Notes: generated by a model from the sequence alone, not told the origin. Positions 1 through 8,817 are shown, counted from the first letter of the stretch. The stretch is 48,089 bases of DNA from an uncultured Saccharofermentans sp. (GCA_905234715.1 CAJOJI010000004.1:1-48089), one strand, 5' to 3'. Translations and numbers: made by a program.

Positions 1-111
1 ACGGTAGGTCCTGTTGCGATCGCAGGAATCCTTCTGGTTTTCGCAGCGATAATAATACTCAGCATCCGTAAAAAGAAGCCTGAAAATCTGTTTTCGAAAA
101 CCGTTAAGTAA
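1..111 (+). CDS. C-terminal end of a membrane protein (partial)
   Basis: The first 36 codons visible, read from base 1, end at TAA 109-111. They encode a hydrophobic stretch of about 20 residues (TVGPVAIAGILLVFAAIIIL) followed by a basic tail (SIRKKKPENLFSKTVK). This looks like a C-terminal transmembrane anchor with a short cytoplasmic end. The start and the main domain lie outside the window, so the family cannot be named. A hairpin terminator follows at once, so this is the last gene of its transcript. Confidence 0.6.
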   Translation, partial: TVGPVAIAGILLVFAAIIILSIRKKKPENLFSKTVK

Positions 112-118
112 ACAAATT

Positions 119-153
119 AAAACCCCTCCGGAATTATTCCGAAGGGGCTTTTC
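119..153. terminator. Bidirectional intrinsic terminator
   Basis: A 12-bp stem with one mismatch (CCCCTCCGGAAT 123-134 with ATTCCGAAGGGG 136-147) is followed by CTTTTC on the plus strand. It is preceded by AAAA, which gives a T-run on the minus strand. It can serve both the plus-strand gene ending at 111 and the minus-strand gene ending at 174. Confidence 0.7.
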
Positions 154-173
154 ATTATCAGTTTAAGCTCTGA

Positions 174-1172
174 TCAGGCCTGCGGATTAGGATCTGCAGG
201 AGCGGGAGCCGGTGCAGGTGCCGGAGCAGGAGCAGGTGCTGCAGGAGCTTCAGCGGCGGGAGCTGCAACAGGTGCAGGAGCCGGAGCGGGTGCAGGTGCG
301 GGAGCTGCTGCGGGTGCAACAGGTGCTGTGGGAGCTGCAACGGGAGCAGCCGGAGCCTCAGCTACAGGTGCAGCGGGTGTAACAGGAGCAGGTGCAGGTG
401 CTGAGAAATCGATAGGTGATGCAGGCTCAGGTGAAGAAATCGGAGCTGATGCGGGTGCTGCAGGAGCTGCTGTGCCGTCTGCAGGAGCCTTCTTTTTCTT
501 GAGAATGAGAATGATAACAACTACTGCTGCAGCTGCGATAAGAACTACAACGATTGCAATGATAGCAATGATCAAGCCGACGTTGAGAAGTGAGAATGTA
601 ACTTCGATCTCGTCTTCTTCAAGAAGATCCCAAGTAAGTGTCTTTCCGTCCTTGGAAACGTCTGTTGCATTTTCCTTTTCAGCAGGAGAAGGAAGCTCGA
701 TTACGACTTCCATGAATCCGCCGTATGTGGAAAGATCCTGAGAGCTGATGCCCTCTTCTTCAACATCGCCCTTAGCCTGGGTATCCCACTCAATAGTATA
801 TGTTGAACCCTTCTTTGTAAGTTCGAAATCACCGAGTTCGAGTTCATCTGTGAAGCAGTCAGCGTTGAAGATCTCTTCAAAATCCTTGACGTTGGCACCA
901 GTCATTGTGAAGGTATATCCCTCATAATCACCCTTTTTATAATCGTCTACCGTCCAGCCGTCATCTTCGAAAGCATCTGCTACTTCATCCATTGCATCCT
1001 GGACGTCATCATCGATTATCTCGTTGTAATAACCGTAGATGATCTCAAGATCAGCCTTACCGTTATTCTTGATGCTCATTGATGTGCGGAATCTTACACA
1101 GCCTGTTAAGCAGAACGCAGCCATCATGAGAACAACAAAAACGGAAACTGCCTTAGCATAAGTTTTTCTCAT
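174..1172 (-). CDS. LppM/DUF3153-like lipoprotein with TM segment and Ala/Pro-rich tail
   Basis: Predicted 332-residue envelope protein. A lipoprotein signal peptide ends in the lipobox LTGC (Cys25). A beta-rich, acidic domain fills residues 26-195 and resembles the LppM/DUF3153 group (VRFRTSMSIKNNGKADL at its start). A transmembrane helix spans about 198-224, followed by KKKK, then a 104-residue tail of Ala/Pro repeats. If Cys25 is lipidated, the protein is anchored twice and the tail is cytoplasmic. The start is supported by AAGGAGGG (1180-1187) seven bases before ATG. It appears monocistronic, ending at the terminator at 119-153. The family call rests on overall pattern only, and the function is unknown. 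Confidence 0.7.
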   Translation of the reverse strand: MRKTYAKAVSVFVVLMMAAFCLTGCVRFRTSMSIKNNGKADLEIIYGYYNEIIDDDVQDAMDEVADAFEDDGWTVDDYKKGDYEGYTFTMTGANVKDFEEIFNADCFTDELELGDFELTKKGSTYTIEWDTQAKGDVEEEGISSQDLSTYGGFMEVVIELPSPAEKENATDVSKDGKTLTWDLLEEDEIEVTFSLLNVGLIIAIIAIVVVLIAAAAVVVIILILKKKKAPADGTAAPAAPASAPISSPEPASPIDFSAPAPAPVTPAAPVAEAPAAPVAAPTAPVAPAAAPAPAPAPAPAPVAAPAAEAPAAPAPAPAPAPAPAPADPNPQA

Positions 1173-1274
1173 ACTTTACCCTCCTTGTTCAAATAGAAAC
1201 TGATTAGATTATCTCATAGGATAAAAGATTTTGACATTAACAAATAAAATCTTTAAGCATGCGCGAAAAGATCT

Positions 1275-2126
1275 TTATTCAATGCCCAGGAATTCGCGCA
1301 AGTCCGGGAGCACGCGAAGAGCTTCTTTGCGGCCCATTTGATATGCCTTTTCGAGCTTGTCGGGATCTTTTTCCGTGCGGCCTATTCCGATCTTTTCGGG
1401 CGGTCTGATAACAAACGAAATGCCTTCTGCTTCGCGCTTTTCTATACCTTCAACCTGTCTGTTATACATCACGTGGCGCTTTGCCATGCCTTCAGAAATT
1501 GCAGGAAATTTTTTAAGAGCAAGCTGCATGACAAAAGGTGACTTTTTCTTCACATAACCTTTGGGCTGGGTAAGCACGATAACGTTGCGGTTATAACCCT
1601 GACTTTCCATATATTCGTAAGGGATCGAATCTGCGATACCGCCGTCAAGATAAAGGTCATCTCCGATCGGAACGGGCTTTGAAGCCACGGGCATTGAAGC
1701 AGACGCCCTCATCCATAAAAGATCGGTCTTTCCGCCGTCCGTACATTTGTGGTAAACACACTTGCCGGTCTTAACATCTGTCGCACCGATATAGAATTCC
1801 ATCGGATCGTTTTTGAATGTCCCGGTATCAAAGGGATCAAGAACATCGGGCAGTTCGCGGTAACAGAAATCCGCTCCGTAAAGATCGCCCGTTTTTATCA
1901 GCGAACGGTAACTGCAGTATCTCGGATCCCTGCAGTATTTCTTGTTGTATCTTACCGGTCTTCCGATCTGTCTTGACTTGTAGTTGCAGCCGAATACCGC
2001 ACCTGCGGAAATGCCTGCCGCCCCGTCAAATCTTATGTTGTTTTCCATCAGGACATCGATGACTCCGCATGTAAACATGCCGCGCATCGCACCGCCCTCC
2101 AGGATCAATCCTGTTTTGTAATTCAC
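1275..2126 (-). CDS. Patatin-like phospholipase (YjjU/RssA-type)
   Basis: A 283-residue serine lipase of the patatin family, probably acting on phospholipid or lipid esters. The oxyanion-hole motif GGAMRG lies at residues 11-16, the nucleophile elbow GISAG has Ser40, and the second dyad residue is Asp161 in DGG, so all expected catalytic elements are present. No signal peptide or membrane segment is seen, so it should be cytoplasmic. The start is GTG (2124-2126), preceded by AGAGGAG in a good position. No partner gene is coupled to it; the upstream 190 bp hold its probable promoter between 9-bp inverted repeats (2219-2298). The substrate cannot be told from sequence. Confidence 0.85.
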   Translation of the reverse strand: MNYKTGLILEGGAMRGMFTCGVIDVLMENNIRFDGAAGISAGAVFGCNYKSRQIGRPVRYNKKYCRDPRYCSYRSLIKTGDLYGADFCYRELPDVLDPFDTGTFKNDPMEFYIGATDVKTGKCVYHKCTDGGKTDLLWMRASASMPVASKPVPIGDDLYLDGGIADSIPYEYMESQGYNRNVIVLTQPKGYVKKKSPFVMQLALKKFPAISEGMAKRHVMYNRQVEGIEKREAEGISFVIRPPEKIGIGRTEKDPDKLEKAYQMGRKEALRVLPDLREFLGIE

Positions 2127-2218
2127 TATTATCTCCTCTTTAAAGACACTACCGTCTCAACGGGATTTCCATTGTCCAAACTCATATATAGTTCCTCATC
2201 CCCAATTATCGGCAGGGA

Positions 2219-2298
2219 AAACACTATCTGCCCATTTTATAATAGAGAGTATCGAAATACATTAACGTCTTTAGTCACTTTGGAATCACATAGTGTTT
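2219..2298. promoter_or_regulatory. Spaced 9-bp inverted repeat in the patatin-gene leader
   Basis: AAACACTAT (2219-2227) and ATAGTGTTT (2290-2298) are perfect inverted copies 62 bp apart. They flank an AT-rich stretch with TATAAT-like bases around 2236-2245. They sit between the regulator gene ending at 2318 and the lipase start at 2126, so they could be paired operator sites. No confident -35/-10 pair was found, and function is inference. Confidence 0.3.
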
Positions 2299-2317
2299 GC
2301 TTATTTATTCCGGTATC

Positions 2318-2746
2318 TCAGAGCGGCATGTTTTTCGCGTTTCTCAAAAGATCCAGAAGTCCCTTTTCCTTGATTATCGCAAGGCCCTGGCCTTCATCGC
2401 CGAGTACTAAAAGCCTGTCGCCGGGATTGATATCAAAGATCTTTCTGGCCTTTGCGGGAAGTACGATCTGACCCTTGTCGCCAACCTTTACGATCCCGAA
2501 AATGTGCTTCCCCTTGGGCGGCACGGCAAGGCCTAAGCTCTCGCTGCTTTTAGAATCGTAATTCAGAAGGTCGTCGATCGATACACCGAAGACATCTGCA
2601 ATGAGCTTGCATTTCTCAATGTCAGGCAGGGATTCGCCGGTCTCGTATTTCGAGAGAGTCTGCCTTGAGACACCGATCTTATCAGCCAGTTCCTCCTGGG
2701 ACATGTCGTGGATCTTACGAAGTTCGACGAGATTATCCTTGAACAT
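2318..2746 (-). CDS. XRE-family regulator fused to SpoVT/AbrB domain
   Basis: A 142-residue DNA-binding protein. The N-terminal helix-turn-helix (about residues 6-60, with SQEELADKIGVSRQTLSKYE) is a classic XRE domain. Residues about 80-130 (VKVGDKGQIVLPAKARKIFDI) form an AbrB/SpoVT swapped-hairpin domain. This pairing is common in Clostridia, so the protein probably binds DNA as a dimer through both domains. Its start overlaps the 3' end of the acyltransferase gene by 14 bases, and its ribosome site AAAGGAG lies inside that gene, so translation is probably coupled. Target genes are unknown; the adjacent acyltransferase and lipase are the first candidates. Confidence 0.88.
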   Translation of the reverse strand: MFKDNLVELRKIHDMSQEELADKIGVSRQTLSKYETGESLPDIEKCKLIADVFGVSIDDLLNYDSKSSESLGLAVPPKGKHIFGIVKVGDKGQIVLPAKARKIFDINPGDRLLVLGDEGQGLAIIKEKGLLDLLRNAKNMPL

Positions 2747-3824
2747 TTTTCTTCTCCTTTTTCTTTGTTATTCCCAATACAGCCCATCTGTAAACCGGTA
2801 TTTTCGAGATAATAAAATACAGTACATATGACAGGGCAAATCCTGCAACAGTGCTCAGAAGATATGCTGCCCATGCAGGGATCAGGCCCGGCTTTGCAAG
2901 ATAGAGAGCGACTGCCGAAATGCCCAGATAGTGGAAGATATAAAGGCCCCAGCTGTGTGAGCTCATCCACTTCGTGAAGTTATTTGAGAAGTCAAAAAAC
3001 TTCGCGAATCCGCCGATCATGGCAAGCGATCCGAACCATGCATAGAGTAGGAACAGAGGTGATCTGTATACCGGATTATCAGCATAGTTCCGGCCAAAGT
3101 AAACGGCGCAGAATGCGATGCAAAGACCTAATGCGATTACTGCGAAAAGCGGGAAAAACTTCTTCGTAACTTCTATCACCTCATCGTGTGAGAATACGAA
3201 GTATCCGAGTAAGAATCCTAAGAAATAAAGTCCGAATCTGTAGCAGACGATAATGGGCGTATTGAGGATCTGGCCTGCACCGTAAACCAGTGCCGCAATA
3301 AGGATCAATACCCAGAAAGGAGTCTTTCTGCATACATTCCAGAAACGGTCCTTATCGATCTTTTTTATAAGGACGATAACAAGGGAGAATATCCAAAGCA
3401 TCTGCAGATACCACAGAACACCAATGCCGCTTAAGATGCATGCAATTACCTGCCCTATAAGAGGCATATCAGGATTGTCTGTAACGCCCGAAAAGGAAAT
3501 ATTGATATATCCCTGAATAAACTGGAATGCGATAAGACCTACCGTAACAGGAACAAGAAGCTTTGTCGTTCTGCTCTTAATAAATTCCCTGCCGGTGCGC
3601 TTTTCGAGCGCGTATCTGGCGCTTGCTCCCGATACGATGAAAAGGAGCAGCATAAACCACGGATATACTATGTACTGATATATGTCGTAGTACTGTACTT
3701 CAAGGTTCGTGATCTTGCCGAGCGTACCCTGGACCCCCTGACCGTTATACATGTAAAACACGTGATAAAGCACGACCAGTACGACCGTTACCCATCTTAA
3801 GTTGTCTAAGTATGACTTTCTCAT
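2733..3824 (-). CDS. Acyltransferase family 3 membrane protein
   Basis: An integral membrane acyltransferase of the OafA/YrhL (Acyl_transf_3) type, about 363 residues with roughly ten transmembrane helices. The typical opening (YLDNLRWVTVVLVVLYH) carries the conserved His at the end of helix 1. Such proteins acylate surface glycans or other extracytoplasmic substrates. An upstream in-frame ATG at 3845 has no ribosome site. The sequence AAGGTGG (3834-3840) sits ten bases before the ATG at 3824, so the shorter start is preferred. It is followed, with overlap, by the XRE-AbrB regulator, implying a two-gene unit. The acceptor substrate is not predictable. Confidence 0.85.
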   Translation of the reverse strand: MRKSYLDNLRWVTVVLVVLYHVFYMYNGQGVQGTLGKITNLEVQYYDIYQYIVYPWFMLLLFIVSGASARYALEKRTGREFIKSRTTKLLVPVTVGLIAFQFIQGYINISFSGVTDNPDMPLIGQVIACILSGIGVLWYLQMLWIFSLVIVLIKKIDKDRFWNVCRKTPFWVLILIAALVYGAGQILNTPIIVCYRFGLYFLGFLLGYFVFSHDEVIEVTKKFFPLFAVIALGLCIAFCAVYFGRNYADNPVYRSPLFLLYAWFGSLAMIGGFAKFFDFSNNFTKWMSSHSWGLYIFHYLGISAVALYLAKPGLIPAWAAYLLSTVAGFALSYVLYFIISKIPVYRWAVLGITKKKEKKNVQG

Positions 3825-3882
3825 AAATCTACCACCTTTGCTCATATTTTTAACATCATTTTAGTTGGCGGGCAATAACAAA

Positions 3883-3911
3883 GCCACCAACTGCTGTTAA
3901 CAGGAGGTGGC
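3883..3911 (-). terminator. Probable terminator of the RNA methyltransferase gene
   Basis: GCCACC and GGTGGC pair around an inner palindrome CTGTTAACAG. On the minus strand the hairpin is followed by TTTGTTATT, a weak T-run. It lies about 50 bp past the stop of the gene at 3962. Confidence 0.5.
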
Positions 3912-3961
3912 ATTTCATGTTAAAAATCGTGGCAACAAGATATGTTTTTCTGACAACATTT

Positions 3962-5353
3962 CTATAGCCTCGCCCCGTCTCGAGACATCAATACCACGCA
4001 CTCAACATGACTCGCATTCGGGAAAAGATCCGCAGGCGTTACTTCCCTGATCTCATAGTCTCTCGTGAGCATCTTGAGGTCTCTGGCAAGCGTTGCCGGA
4101 TCGCATGAAATGTAGCAGACATAAGGCGCATCGAGTTCCGTGATCTTCTTTATAACGCCGATGTCGAGGCCCTTTCTCGGAGGGTCTACGATCACGCAGT
4201 CAGGGGCCTTGATCTTCCCGCTTTTTATGAGCGAATTAAAATCTGTTTTAAGTACGTCCTTGCATATGAATTCGCATTCTGAAGCTTCATCTTCCGAAAG
4301 CGCAAGAGAGCGGTTTATCTTTGCGGACGCGACTGCTTCCGGCACGACTTCGATGCCGAGAAGACTCTGTCCCTTTTGCTTTACCGCAAGACCTAACGTT
4401 CCGCATCCGCAGTAAAGGTCGTAGATGACATTTGCACCGCTGCATGCCTCGGATGCTTTGCCTGCAAGCTTTTCGGCCTGTGCCGTGTTTACCTGGAAGA
4501 ACGATCCGGCCTTGATCCTGAACTTTCTTCCACAGAAGATCTCGTCGTAGTGGTCAACGCCTTCAATTATCGTGCGTACGCCTGTGCGGGTCCTTTTCGA
4601 GACCTTGTTGGGACTTATCCTGAATAAAAGGCCGTTAAGCCTGAAGCCGTCTGTTTCACATGTTTTCTTTATTGCGTCGTTAAGACCGGTTGAAGCGATA
4701 TACTGCTTTGCGTCGCGGATCGCGACTTCATGGGTCTGCGAAGATGAACTCGTTAACTCGGCAAGGATCTCATTGGTCCTAAGTGAACCTCTCAATACAA
4801 GGCCGTCGAAAAGCCTTGTCGGCGCGCGGTTGAAAACATCTTCCACGGCTTTTTTGATCTTGCCGAAAATCTCGTATTCGATGAGCTTTCCGTCGTAACT
4901 TCCGAGCTCGTCAGATTTTGCGCAGAGAAGACCTATGCGGCCGTCTCTAACCGCATACTGCATGTGATTTCTGTATCTTGAAGGGTCGTCTGCAGCCATG
5001 ATTGGCTTCATTACGCCGTCTATCAGGGCCTTATCGAAGCCTCCGATCCTTAAAAGACAGTCGCGGACACGTGTCTGCTTTATCTTAAGCTGCGCTTCAT
5101 ATGAAAGTGATGCAAAAGGAAGTCCTCCGCTGACCCGGTCTGCAGGAATAAAAGGCGCGGTCCTGTCAGGAGACTCCTTAACGAGCTTTGTGGCTTCAGC
5201 CACGGCATACTTGGATGTTTCGGATTCGATACGGACTTCACAGACCTCGCCCGGGAACACTCCGGGGACAAAACAGGTCTTGCCTGAAGGCAGTGCGCCT
5301 ATGCCCTGTCCTTCGCTGCCAACGGCCGTAATTGTAAGCTCTGTAACCTCCAA
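3962..5353 (-). CDS. rlmCD: RlmCD/RumA-type RNA (uracil-5)-methyltransferase, Fe-S cysteines absent
   Basis: A 463-residue SAM-dependent methyltransferase that should make 5-methyluridine in 23S rRNA or tRNA. Residues 1-60 form a TRAM RNA-binding domain. The SAM site DLYCGCGTLG, the DPPRKG motif and the catalytic Cys417 in YISCDPATLARD are all present. The usual iron-sulfur motif C-x5-C-x2-C ahead of LSYEAQ is missing: the region reads APFIPADRVSGGLPFASLSY with no Cys. The start is TTG (5351-5353); it is the only start codon after the in-frame TAA upstream, with AAGGGA before it. It is transcribed away from the penicillin-binding protein gene. Whether it modifies U747, U1939 or tRNA U54 is open. 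Confidence 0.88.
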   Translation of the reverse strand: MEVTELTITAVGSEGQGIGALPSGKTCFVPGVFPGEVCEVRIESETSKYAVAEATKLVKESPDRTAPFIPADRVSGGLPFASLSYEAQLKIKQTRVRDCLLRIGGFDKALIDGVMKPIMAADDPSRYRNHMQYAVRDGRIGLLCAKSDELGSYDGKLIEYEIFGKIKKAVEDVFNRAPTRLFDGLVLRGSLRTNEILAELTSSSSQTHEVAIRDAKQYIASTGLNDAIKKTCETDGFRLNGLLFRISPNKVSKRTRTGVRTIIEGVDHYDEIFCGRKFRIKAGSFFQVNTAQAEKLAGKASEACSGANVIYDLYCGCGTLGLAVKQKGQSLLGIEVVPEAVASAKINRSLALSEDEASECEFICKDVLKTDFNSLIKSGKIKAPDCVIVDPPRKGLDIGVIKKITELDAPYVCYISCDPATLARDLKMLTRDYEIREVTPADLFPNASHVECVVLMSRDGARL

Positions 5354-5394
5354 TAGATGCCCGTCCCTTCTCTTTGCCTCACAATAGTCACTTA

Positions 5395-5419
5395 ATTATA
5401 GATGAAATCGTGGTAAAAT
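5395..5419. promoter_or_regulatory. Divergent promoter region, methyltransferase / PBP
   Basis: On the minus strand TATAAT occupies 5395-5400. On the plus strand TGG-TAAAAT (-10 at 5414-5419) has an extended -10 TG. Both lack a convincing -35, so the call rests on the -10 boxes and their placement in the 109-bp divergent gap. Confidence 0.35.
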
Positions 5420-5462
5420 TGTCGTTGTACTATTAAAAGAATTATTAGAGGAGATGGTTATC

Positions 5463-7805
5463 TTGCCCTCGAACGTTGATAAAAAACAAAGATCTACAAG
5501 ACCCGTAGCGCCTGAGAACAGCGCTCTTGCTGACGAGCTTCGAAGCCAGCTCAAAGGTAAGCCGACCAAGTGCGGCTTCAACAGAAGCCTTACCCACGAG
5601 ATCGCAAGCTTTGTGGGCGACATCTTAAAGATCGCCATAGTTGCAGTCTTATGTCTCGTATTTACTTTCGGAGGTTTCGGTGCCGGAATGCTCCTGGGCT
5701 ATGCTTCAACTACAAAGCCCCTTTCCATCGGCGACCTCACTTCAGCAGAAGAATCACAGACTTCTTTCGTATATGACAGCGAGAACAACGTTATCGCCAA
5801 GCTCACAGGTTCCGAAAACGTCGACAGAATCTATATTTCTTACAGCGAGATCAAGAACACATACCTTGATGACGCGATCATTGCGATCGAGGACGAGCGT
5901 TTCCGCGAGCACTCCGGTATAGACATCAAGCGTATCGGCAGCGCGCTCATCTCAGCTATTGCAAACGGCGGTTCTGCCACACACGGCGGTTCCACGATCA
6001 CCCAGCAGACAGTTAAGCTCATAAGCGGCCAGGACGAGCATTCCACTTCACGTAAGGTTCAGGAGTGGTTCTCCGCAATGCAGCTCGAGCAGAATCTTTC
6101 CAAGGACGAGATCTTGGAGCTCTACATCAACCTTGCGCCGATGGGCAACAACTACGTAGGCGTCCAGGCTGCCGCAATGAACTATTTCGGCAAGAACGCA
6201 TCCGAGCTCACACTTCCCGAGTGCGCGCTCATCGCAGGACTTCCTAAGAGCCCTTCCTACTACAATCCTTTGAGAGAGTCCGGCAGAAGAAATGCCCAGA
6301 GAAGAATGAGAACTATTCTCGGCAAGATGTATGAACTCGGCATGATCACCGAAGAAGAGTACGAGGAAGCTCTCAACACCGAACTCGAATTCAAGCAGAG
6401 AAACACAGACCGCACATCCACGGTCAATTCATATTTCGTAGAGTACGCGATCTCCGAAGTAATCGGCGACATCGCTGAGCAGAGAGGAATCTCCCGAAGT
6501 CTTGCGGCATCGCTCGTTTACAACAGGGGCTACCACATCTACACGACATTGGAGCCCAGACCCCAGGAGGTCCTTGACGATGCATTCAAGGATAAAGACC
6601 TTTTTCAGGAGGATCCGGACAGGATAGCCGACTACCCCGAAAAGCCTAACGGGTCAATGGTCGTCATAAACAATGCAACGGGCGCGATAGCGGCAATGCA
6701 GGGCGGCTTCGGCGAAAAGACCATGAACCTGTCGCTGAACCGAGCGGTCTCCACGCACCGTAACCCGGGTTCTTCCATCAAGCCGCTTCTCGATTACGGA
6801 CCTGCATTTGAGCTCGGCCTCATCGCTCCGGCTACAGTAGTCTGGGACGAACCGAAACACTTAGACCCTCAAAGACCTGACGTTGACTGGCCTGTTAACT
6901 ATGGCCGTTCATACAGCGGCGCCGTAACCATCAGAGTCGCTCTCACATATTCACTTAACACGATTGCCGCAGAGCTCTGGACTGAAGTCGGAGGCGACAC
7001 GGCACTCTGGTACTTGAAGCAGGTCGGCATCGACAGAACAGCAGAAGGAGCTTTTCCTTCACAGTCCGTCGGCGGCTTTACCAAGGGTATGACGACTCTC
7101 GAAATGGCAGCCGCATATCACACATTCGCAACGGGCGGCACCTATGTCGAGCCTTATGCTTACACTCAGGTCCTCGATTCCGAAGGCAACGTAATCGTTA
7201 AGTCCGACCCCATCAGCTACCGCGTATATTCTGAAGAAACTTGCTTCTTCATCGCAGATATCCTGAAAGCAGTCGTTAACAACAATACTCCTTCCGACTG
7301 GGGTTCCGGCCAGATCGAGAATGAAGACGGCGAGCGCATCGACACATGCGGCAAGACAGGTACTACATCAGATAACATCGATAAGTGGTTCTGCGGCTTC
7401 ACGCCGTACTACACCGCTGCCGTATGGTACGGCTACGACAACAGACTCAGGCAGACTGAGATCCCTCAGTGCGACTGGGACAGCGCTATCAAGATCTGGG
7501 TATGGTGCATGCAGCACATCCACCTGTATCTCCCCGGCGCCTCTTTCGAAAAGCCTGATTCTATCGTTACCGAATCCGTATGTTCTTCAGGCTACTATCC
7601 GACAGATGCATGCTGGGCTGAGGAAGGCAACAAGGTATACACGGATTACTTCGTATCCGGCAGCTATCTCTGCCCGACAGACGACAGACCGTGTCCGGTA
7701 CATGTACCCGCTACGCCCACACCGACACCCACGCTCCCGCCTCCGTCTCCGGGCCAGGATCCGAACAATCCGGGGCAGCCGGGCCAACCGGGACAGCCGG
7801 TATAG
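5463..7805 (+). CDS. Class A penicillin-binding protein (transglycosylase/transpeptidase)
   Basis: Bifunctional peptidoglycan synthase of about 780 residues, PBP1A/PonA type. A cytoplasmic N-terminus of about 55 residues precedes one transmembrane helix. The GT51 glycosyltransferase domain has EDERFREHSG (catalytic Glu143) and GGSTITQQ. The transpeptidase domain has S437-S-I-K440, S497-L-N and K631-T-G-T, so both active sites look intact. The C-terminus is a Thr/Pro/Gly-rich extracellular tail (PTPTPTLPPPSPGQDP). An ATG at 5454 directly abuts the ribosome site AGAGGAG (5447-5453). The TTG at 5463, nine bases downstream of it, fits better and is chosen. proB follows 95 bp later. Confidence 0.93.
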   Translation: MPSNVDKKQRSTRPVAPENSALADELRSQLKGKPTKCGFNRSLTHEIASFVGDILKIAIVAVLCLVFTFGGFGAGMLLGYASTTKPLSIGDLTSAEESQTSFVYDSENNVIAKLTGSENVDRIYISYSEIKNTYLDDAIIAIEDERFREHSGIDIKRIGSALISAIANGGSATHGGSTITQQTVKLISGQDEHSTSRKVQEWFSAMQLEQNLSKDEILELYINLAPMGNNYVGVQAAAMNYFGKNASELTLPECALIAGLPKSPSYYNPLRESGRRNAQRRMRTILGKMYELGMITEEEYEEALNTELEFKQRNTDRTSTVNSYFVEYAISEVIGDIAEQRGISRSLAASLVYNRGYHIYTTLEPRPQEVLDDAFKDKDLFQEDPDRIADYPEKPNGSMVVINNATGAIAAMQGGFGEKTMNLSLNRAVSTHRNPGSSIKPLLDYGPAFELGLIAPATVVWDEPKHLDPQRPDVDWPVNYGRSYSGAVTIRVALTYSLNTIAAELWTEVGGDTALWYLKQVGIDRTAEGAFPSQSVGGFTKGMTTLEMAAAYHTFATGGTYVEPYAYTQVLDSEGNVIVKSDPISYRVYSEETCFFIADILKAVVNNNTPSDWGSGQIENEDGERIDTCGKTGTTSDNIDKWFCGFTPYYTAAVWYGYDNRLRQTEIPQCDWDSAIKIWVWCMQHIHLYLPGASFEKPDSIVTESVCSSGYYPTDACWAEEGNKVYTDYFVSGSYLCPTDDRPCPVHVPATPTPTPTLPPPSPGQDPNNPGQPGQPGQPV

Positions 7806-7821
7806 TTCTTTTCGAGAACTT

Positions 7822-7868
7822 ATAAACTCTTTCCTTGCAATTTATCAAACTAGAGTTTATTCTTGTTT
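7822..7868 (+). terminator. Possible weak terminator after the PBP gene
   Basis: ATAAACTC (7822-7829) and GAGTTTAT (7853-7860) pair with a 23-nt loop, followed by TCTTGTTT. The long loop and weak stem make this uncertain; transcription may continue into proB. Confidence 0.35.
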
Positions 7869-7900
7869 GGTCTGATTATTAGAAGATAAGGAGAATCACT

Positions 7901-8719
7901 TTGAGCAAATACAGCGGATCACGTACACCGGTCAACTTTGCGAAAAGAATAGTCGTTAAGGTCGGCACTTCGACACTCACATACGACAACGGCAAAATGA
8001 ACCTCGGCAACATCGACAGGCTCTGTCGTTCCATCTCCGACCTCATGAACCGCGGCAAGGAAGTCCTCCTTGTAAGCTCCGGCGCCATCGGTGTCGGCAT
8101 CGGTTACCTTGACCTCAAGGAGCGCCCGACCACAACACGTGAGAAGCAGGCAATCGCTTCCGTAGGCCAGTGCGAGCTCATGAACGCTTACGCAAGAAGC
8201 TTCTCTGAGTATTCTTACCGCTGCGGCCAGATCCTCCTCACAAAGGACGGCATCACAGACAAACTCACACGTGCTAACGTTACAAACACCATCGAGACAC
8301 TGCTCGAGATGCGTATAATCCCCGTCATCAACGAGAACGACTCCGTATCAACAACGGAGATCATGCACAACGGCACATTCGGCGACAACGACACGCTTTC
8401 CGCTGACGTTGCAGTCCTCGCAAATGCCGACCTGCTCGTAATCCTCTCCGACGTTGACGGTCTCTACGATTCCAACCCGCGCGAGAACCCTAACGCAGTA
8501 CGTATTTCCTACGTTGATAAGGTAACTGAAGACATGCTCGACTTCACCGCAGGCAAGGGTTCCTGGCTCGGCACAGGCGGCATGGCCACAAAGATAACAG
8601 CCATGAGCAAGGTCACAGAGAACGGCATCATGGGCGTCATCGCAGACGGTTCATCTGTCCAGACACTCGAGAAGATCATCGATCAGGACGACGTCGGCAC
8701 ATTCTTCGCAGCACAGTAA
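7901..8719 (+). CDS. proB: Glutamate 5-kinase
   Basis: Phosphorylates glutamate to gamma-glutamyl phosphate, the first step of proline synthesis. The 272-residue protein is the amino acid kinase domain alone: VVKVGTSTLTY near the N-terminus, SSGAIGVG, NENDSVS, LVILSDVDGLYD and GTGGMATKI. The C-terminal PUA domain found in the roughly 367-residue E. coli enzyme is absent, as in many Firmicutes. The start is TTG, with AAGGAG (7888-7893) seven bases upstream. proC follows after an intervening terminator; proA is not in the window. Feedback inhibition by proline is known for the family and cannot be judged here. Confidence 0.95.
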   Translation: MSKYSGSRTPVNFAKRIVVKVGTSTLTYDNGKMNLGNIDRLCRSISDLMNRGKEVLLVSSGAIGVGIGYLDLKERPTTTREKQAIASVGQCELMNAYARSFSEYSYRCGQILLTKDGITDKLTRANVTNTIETLLEMRIIPVINENDSVSTTEIMHNGTFGDNDTLSADVAVLANADLLVILSDVDGLYDSNPRENPNAVRISYVDKVTEDMLDFTAGKGSWLGTGGMATKITAMSKVTENGIMGVIADGSSVQTLEKIIDQDDVGTFFAAQ

Positions 8720-8750
8720 AAACCTTGTAAATACGGCATTTAACACTGTT

Positions 8751-8781
8751 AAACCCGCTTTTCCGAAGCGGGTTTTATATT
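8751..8781 (+). terminator. Intrinsic terminator after proB
   Basis: AAACCCGCTT (8751-8760) pairs with AAGCGGGTTT around a TTCCG loop and runs into TTTATATT. The stem is perfect and GC-rich, so proC probably has its own transcription start just downstream. Confidence 0.85.
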
Positions 8782-8817
8782 AGAATAACAACAGTTCCAC
8801 AAAAGGAGGACGAAGTC

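Noticed and set aside
2129..2185. An 18-residue leader peptide before the lipase gene
   Set aside because: It has a GAGGAA-like site and ends over the lipase ribosome site, so coupling is conceivable. It is too short and has no biased composition to support a call.
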